From the NCBI RefSeq assembly GCF_003432075.1, contig NZ_QWBU01000004.1, positions 372,001 to 436,000 on the forward strand: 64,000 bases of DNA. Direction: 5' to 3'. How positions within the stretch are numbered: position 1 is the stretch's first letter; every line of letters begins with the position of its first letter. Shown in pieces: positions 60,200-64,000 of this stretch. A program made the position numbers and the translations under genes. Source of the stretch: Shinella sp. WSJ-2 (GTDB taxonomy: Bacteria; Pseudomonadota; Alphaproteobacteria; Rhizobiales; Rhizobiaceae). Below the pieces are notes generated by a model, which saw only the letters and a program-made list of their open reading frames with translations, had not been told where the DNA came from and ran no database searches.

Positions 60200-61005
60200 C
60201 ACTTGCCCTCGCTCGCCACGAGTTTCAGCCGTGGCGGCCGCGGCTCCGGGCGGCGATAGCGGATGAAGCAGCCGCCGGCACCGTCGCGCTCGACATCCAC
60301 GGTGACGCCGAAGACTTCCAGCAGGCGCTGCGGCTCCAGCACCTTGGCCGGCGTGCCCAGCGCCACGATGCGCCCGCCCTGCATAACGGCGATGCGGTCG
60401 CAGAACATGGCGGCGTGGTTGAGATCGTGCAGAGCGGCGACGACCGTCAGCTCCTGCTCGCGCACCAGCTGGAGCAGACTGATCTGGTGGCCGATATCGA
60501 GATGGTTGGTCGGCTCGTCGAGCAGCAGGGTCGGCGATTGCTGGGCAAGCGCGCGAGCGATGTGCAGCCGCTGGCGCTCGCCGCCGGACAGCGTGTGCCA
60601 GAGCCGGCCGGCGAAATGCGCCATGTCGACCTCCTCCAGCGCCCGGTCGACGATGGCGTCGTCGGCCCGAGACCAGGGCGTGAGCGCGCCGAGATAGGGG
60701 GTGCGGCCAAGCTCCACGGCCTGGCGCGCGGTGATGCGCTCGGTGGTTTCCGCCTGCTGCTCGACGAAGGCGATGCGCCGGGCGATAGCCTGCCGCCCAT
60801 GATCCGAAAGCGGCCTGCCGTCGAGCAGGACGGCACCGGCCTGCGGCTTGCGGATCCCCGATATCAGCGACATCAGGCTCGTCTTGCCCGAGCCGTTCGG
60901 GCCGATGATGCCGAGGAATTCGCCGGGGCGCACATCGAGCGAGACGTCCGACAGAATGGTCGCGCCACCGGCGGACCAGTGCAGGTTTTTGGCGGACAGC
61001 GTCAC
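60199..61005 (-). CDS. ABC transporter ATPase, BtuD/FecE type
   Basis: A 268-residue ATPase. Walker A GPNGSGKTS is at residues 35-43, then AFVEQQAETTERITARQAVELGRTPYL, signature LSGGERQRLHIARALAQ, Walker B LLLDEPTNHLD and VVAALHDLNHAAMFCDRI. The GTG start overlaps the permease stop as GTGA; the long open frame to its left-hand start is inside the permease gene. It powers uptake of a cobalamin, siderophore or metal chelate. Confidence 0.93.
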   Translation of the reverse strand: MTLSAKNLHWSAGGATILSDVSLDVRPGEFLGIIGPNGSGKTSLMSLISGIRKPQAGAVLLDGRPLSDHGRQAIARRIAFVEQQAETTERITARQAVELGRTPYLGALTPWSRADDAIVDRALEEVDMAHFAGRLWHTLSGGERQRLHIARALAQQSPTLLLDEPTNHLDIGHQISLLQLVREQELTVVAALHDLNHAAMFCDRIAVMQGGRIVALGTPAKVLEPQRLLEVFGVTVDVERDGAGGCFIRYRRPEPRPPRLKLVASEGK

Positions 61006-62030
61006 AGGACCGATCTCCTCTGGCTGAGGATGAGCGCGAAGGCCGGCGCGCCGAACAGCGCCGTGATGACGCCGATGGGCAGGACCTGGCCGGGAATGAT
61101 CACACGCGACAGCACATCGGCCGCGATCATGAAGATCGCCCCGATCAGCGCCGAGGCCGGCAGAAGCAGACCATGCCGCACGCCGACGACCATGCGCGCG
61201 GCATGGGGAATGACAAGGCCGACAAAGCCGATGGAACCGACGATGGAGACCATGGTCGCCGTCATCAGCGCGGAAATCGCAATCAGCACGACATAGACCC
61301 GGCGCACCGGAATGCCGAGCGAGGCAGCCGATTCCGTGCCGAAGGTGAAGGCATCGAGCGCGCGGGCGTGCCACAAGCAGACAAGAAGGCCGAGGATCGC
61401 CACCGGGAGCGCCAGCCAGACATCCGGCCAGCGCACGCCAGAGAGATTGCCGAGCAGCCAGAACATGATGCCGCGCGCCTGTTCCGCGCTCGCCGCCTTG
61501 GTGACGATGAAGGAGGTGAGCGCGTTGAAAAGCTGCGAGCCGGCGATGCCGGCCAGGATGATCGCGCTCGTGCCACGCCCGGCCCGCAGGGCGAGCGCAC
61601 TGACGAGACCGAAGGCGACGAGCGCGCCGAGGAAGGCACCGGCTGGCAGCGTCAGGGCGCCGGCCCCGATGCCGAGGATCGCCACGCTGACGGCACCGGT
61701 CGAGGCACCGGCGGAAATGCCGAGGATGTAGGGATCGGCCAGCGCATTGCGCAGCAGCGATTGCAGGATGACACCGCAGAGTGCCAGGGCCGAGCCGCAG
61801 CAGGCCGCGACCATCGCCCGGCTCAGCCGATAGTTCCAGATGATGCCCTCGTCGATCGGCTCCAGCGGATAGCCGGCATGCCAGAGGCGATTCGCCACCG
61901 TCTTCGCCACGACGTCGAGCGGGATAGCCGTCTCGCCGACCGCGGCCCCGACGCCGAGCGCAAAAAGCAACAGGAGGAGCGCCGCGAAAGCGGCGCCCGT
62001 CCGGAGCAGGATGGGGCGATCGGAGATCAC
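61002..62030 (-). CDS. ABC transporter permease, BtuC/FecCD type
   Basis: A 342-residue permease with about ten membrane segments. The FecCD hallmarks are RLSRAMVAACCGSALALCGVILQSLLRNALADPYILGISAGAS and VGSIGFVGLVIPHAARMVVG. It has a GTG start overlapping the binding-protein stop as GTGA, and its end overlaps the ATPase start. By homology it forms a homodimeric channel with the ATPase. Confidence 0.94.
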   Translation of the reverse strand: MISDRPILLRTGAAFAALLLLLFALGVGAAVGETAIPLDVVAKTVANRLWHAGYPLEPIDEGIIWNYRLSRAMVAACCGSALALCGVILQSLLRNALADPYILGISAGASTGAVSVAILGIGAGALTLPAGAFLGALVAFGLVSALALRAGRGTSAIILAGIAGSQLFNALTSFIVTKAASAEQARGIMFWLLGNLSGVRWPDVWLALPVAILGLLVCLWHARALDAFTFGTESAASLGIPVRRVYVVLIAISALMTATMVSIVGSIGFVGLVIPHAARMVVGVRHGLLLPASALIGAIFMIAADVLSRVIIPGQVLPIGVITALFGAPAFALILSQRRSVL

Positions 62031-63064
62031 TTGGCGAGACCGGCCTTTTCGATTGCATCAGCCAGAAGCTCGATGCCCTCGATAGTACGGATCGTCGGGT
62101 TCATCGCCTGGGCGTCCATGTCGAAGACATAGTTGCTCTTCACTGCCGGCATCAGGCTCGCGACCGGATCGGTCTTCAGGAAATCGAGCTTCGCCTCGAG
62201 GCTGTCGAGCGGATACCGGCGGCGTTCCATCGAGCCGGCGACGATCATCGTCGGTGCCGCCTTGGCGATGGTTTCCCAGCCGACCGTTGGCCATTCGTCC
62301 TCGGTCTTGATGATGTTTTCGATGCCGAGCGCCGACATAATGTAGCCCGGCGCGCCGTTCTTGCCGGCGACGTAGGGATCGGCATCGGCAGCGCTGGAGA
62401 ACCAGAAGACGGCGGAGAGCTTGTCCTTGGCGGCGGCGACCTTGGCGCGGGCGGCCTCTTCACGCGCCTTCAGCGCGGCAACGACCTCTTCGCCCTTGTC
62501 CTGGATGTTGTAGATCTGCGCCATCTCGCGGATCTCCTGATAGACCAGCTCCATGGTGAAGACCTGATGGCGCACGCCGTCGCTGGCCGCGCTGTTCTCC
62601 TTGCCGACGCAATCGGCCGGTGAGGTATAGACGGGAATGCCGAGTTCCTCGAACTGCTCGGGCTTGGCAACGACGCCTTCCGGGCCGACCTGCCATTGGA
62701 ACTGCACTGTGACGATATCTGGCTTCTTGGCCAGCACGCTTTCGAAGCTCGGCTCGTTGTCGGCCAGACGGTCGATCTTGGCGTTGACATCTTCATAGCC
62801 CTTGAGGACCGGACCGACCCACAGCGCGGTGCCCACCACCCTGTCGGCAAGGCCGAGCATGTAGAGGATTTCGGTCGAACTCTGGCCGATCGAAACGGTC
62901 TTCGTCGGGGCCTTCTGGAAGGTGACCGGACGGCCGCAATTCTGCAGCGTCAGCGGGTATTGAGTCTCGGCGGCCAGAGCCGTGCCGGAGGCGATGAGGG
63001 TCACCGCGCCGGCAAGGGCGGAAACGAGCGATGCGGCGCGCAGGGCCGCGGAAAACAAGGTCAT
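62027..63064 (-). CDS. Periplasmic binding protein, BtuF/FecB type, under cobalamin riboswitch
   Basis: A 345-residue exported binding protein. The signal peptide runs to ...IASGTALA and the mature protein starts AETQYPLTLQNCGRPVTFQKAPTKTVSIGQSSTEILYMLGLADRVVGTA, the fold-family entry of type III binding proteins. Later landmarks are FESVLAKKPDIVTVQFQWQ and AVFWFSSAADADPYVAGKNGAPGYIM. GGGAG precedes the ATG; the open frame upstream is leader RNA. A cobalamin riboswitch lies upstream, so the ligand is probably cobalamin, a corrinoid or cobalt. Rhizobial cobalt importers of this architecture (CbtJKL of Sinorhizobium) are an alternative to BtuFCD. Confidence 0.9.
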   Translation of the reverse strand: MTLFSAALRAASLVSALAGAVTLIASGTALAAETQYPLTLQNCGRPVTFQKAPTKTVSIGQSSTEILYMLGLADRVVGTALWVGPVLKGYEDVNAKIDRLADNEPSFESVLAKKPDIVTVQFQWQVGPEGVVAKPEQFEELGIPVYTSPADCVGKENSAASDGVRHQVFTMELVYQEIREMAQIYNIQDKGEEVVAALKAREEAARAKVAAAKDKLSAVFWFSSAADADPYVAGKNGAPGYIMSALGIENIIKTEDEWPTVGWETIAKAAPTMIVAGSMERRRYPLDSLEAKLDFLKTDPVASLMPAVKSNYVFDMDAQAMNPTIRTIEGIELLADAIEKAGLAK

Positions 63065-63254
63065 GGATTTCTCCCGGAGAGTGAAGGCGTGCGGGCTCAG
63101 CCGATGGACCACGAAGGGCGCACCGAATGCGGTCGGGAGAAAACGAATTGGGGTCTGCCGCGGGCGGCAGTCTGGCTCGTCATGGCGTCTCCTGTTCCGG
63201 GCTTCCCCGCCCGTGACTTGGATTCTCGAGTGCAGGACAAACAGCACTCTCGGC

Positions 63255-63463
63255 TCTGACGGCAGGTCTCCTGGCTCACGGATATCTGCTGCCTGTCTGC
63301 CTTCCCGCGCAAAATGCGCAGTGGCATGACGCGAAACGCGTCACGAGGACAGGCGGCAATCCGCCTACAGTTGCGGGGGCAGCCACGGAATGGGTCCCTG
63401 TTGGGTCGTCCGCACCGTGTTCCCTATTAATCCCCTGGGAGTCATCCGTCGGGGAACCGTCGT
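63255..63463 (-). ncRNA. Cobalamin riboswitch
   Basis: The leader of the binding-protein gene has the features of the adenosylcobalamin riboswitch on the minus strand. The B12 box GAGCCAGGAGACCTGCC is at 63260-63276. A GGTTCCC 5' arm lies near 63450-63458 with a matching AGGGAA, and the central core GCTGCCCCCGCAACTGTAGGCGG is near 63364-63388. Between them is a GC-rich variable hairpin (GACGCG/CGCGTC around 63330-63345). The leader ends about 190 bases before the ATG. High cobalamin should lower expression of the importer and methyltransferase genes. Confidence 0.93.
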
Positions 63464-63511
63464 CCCATCCTTAGTCCGCCCCGTTCGGCGGCGTCAAGGT
63501 GACGGCGACAA

Positions 63512-64000
63512 TCAGCTTTCGAAATCCCCGAAGACGTCCTGAAGGTGCGTCAGCCGGTCGACGCGTTCGCTCACCTCGTCACCCATCTCGACGATGACAT
63601 TGCTCAGCATGAGATCCATGACCGCCGTCATGGTCGCGGCACCGTCCCACAACGGCCCGTGCGAGCCGGGCACGATGAGGCAGATATCGGAAACCTCGGG
63701 CCCCCAGGGGCAGAATTCGTCGGTCAGCAGCACGACCTTCACGCCGGCGCGCCGGGCCTCCAGCGCCAGCGGCCGGGCCTTGGCGGCAAAACGGCGCACG
63801 TCGTGCAGAAAAAGCAGCCGCCCGTCGACGGATCCGTCGAGCACTTCGGCATAGGTGCCGTTCACACCATCGACGAACTGCACGCGCGGGCGGGTATAGG
63901 AGAGCTGGCTTGCAAAATATTGCGCGATGCCACGCACGTTCTGATAGGCGGCGACATAGACCTCCGTCGCGCAGATCAGCGCGTCGATCGTCTGCTGCCA
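63512..64000 (-). CDS. RpiR/MurR-type regulator, SIS domain (5' part outside window)
   Basis: The last 162 codons of a regulator; the N-terminal DNA-binding part is beyond the window. The visible part is a SIS (sugar isomerase) domain: WQQTIDALICATEVYVAAYQNVRG, an alpha/beta core with LLFLHDVRRFAAKARPLALEARRAGVKVVLLTDEFCPWG and SDICLIVPGSHGPLWDG. In RpiR regulators this domain binds a phosphosugar. The usual SIS phosphate loop serines are not obvious in the visible part (HDVRRFAAKA replaces a typical S-x-S-G-x-T segment), so the ligand may be unusual. It ends 48 bases before the riboswitch. Confidence 0.8.
   Translation of the reverse strand, partial: WQQTIDALICATEVYVAAYQNVRGIAQYFASQLSYTRPRVQFVDGVNGTYAEVLDGSVDGRLLFLHDVRRFAAKARPLALEARRAGVKVVLLTDEFCPWGPEVSDICLIVPGSHGPLWDGAATMTAVMDLMLSNVIVEMGDEVSERVDRLTHLQDVFGDFES

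Noticed and set aside
61006-62058. A long upstream extension of the cobalamin-type ATPase
   Set aside because: It is antisense-like noise within the permease gene; the GTGA overlap at 61005 gives a normal ATPase of 268 residues.
1-64000. CRISPR arrays, tRNA/rRNA genes, insertion sequences, prophage or att sites
   Set aside because: I looked for regularly spaced repeats, cloverleaf-like segments, transposase or integrase motifs and flanking direct repeats and found none.

Overview
The window is GC-rich and densely packed. It looks like chromosomal DNA from an alphaproteobacterium of the Rhizobiaceae (Rhizobium, Ensifer, Shinella or a relative). The basis is a Pha/Mrp antiporter operon with a fused phaAB gene, a rhizobial-style phn (C-P lyase) cluster, several ABC importer operons, a RIME-like palindromic intergenic repeat, and genes chained by ATGA/GTGA overlaps. 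I see no rRNA, tRNA, CRISPR array, prophage or insertion sequence. Genus assignment is inference.

1-11.3 kb: a polyamine/opine-type ABC importer (ATPase, two permeases, binding protein) lies in one run with a UDP-sugar-type glycosyltransferase, two paralogous cupins and an aldehyde dehydrogenase cut by the left edge. Divergent from it are a GntR-type regulator with a duplicated winged helix, a second paralogous glycosyltransferase and an AGE-family epimerase. Neither the substrate nor the pathway is recognisable to me. 11.3-17.8 kb: a DUF3307 membrane protein, a tandem winged-helix protein, then an AraC regulator upstream of a three-gene operon (class III aminotransferase, glutamine-synthetase-like ligase, acetylpolyamine amidohydrolase) that reads as polyamine catabolism. 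17.8-23.2 kb: an FMN-dependent L-lactate dehydrogenase-type enzyme, a class II fructose-bisphosphate aldolase and an FtsK translocase lacking membrane segments.

23.3-29.5 kb: a sugar-type ABC importer in an operon with a Cys/Met-metabolism PLP enzyme and a FadR-type regulator. 29.6-33.3 kb: a glycan module of a TupA-like ATP-grasp protein, a Wzx-type flippase and a GumK-like glycosyltransferase. 33.4-39.4 kb: the complete pha (Mrp) cation/proton antiporter operon. 39.5-46.3 kb: a small secreted protein, a DUF2934 protein, a three-gene operon (N-formylglutamate amidohydrolase, QEGLA/MATCAP-like metallopeptidase, GshB-like ATP-grasp ligase), a YbaN-type membrane protein and a DNA photolyase.

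46.3-59.4 kb: phosphonate uptake and C-P lyase: phnG-H-I-J-K-L, a hexapeptide acetyltransferase, phnC-D-E-E, a 2H-phosphoesterase (DUF1045), phnM and phnN, with phnF divergent. No phnP is visible here; the 2H-phosphoesterase may replace it. 59.4-63.5 kb: a cobalamin-riboswitch-controlled FecBCD/BtuFCD-type importer with a trailing SAM methyltransferase. The right edge cuts an RpiR-type regulator.

The most promising less-characterised systems are the glycosyltransferase/cupin/ABC cluster (1-10 kb) and the ATP-grasp/metallopeptidase/amidohydrolase operon (40.6-44.4 kb). Start codons were often moved inward from the longest open frame on the basis of ribosome binding sites, stop-start overlaps and family length.
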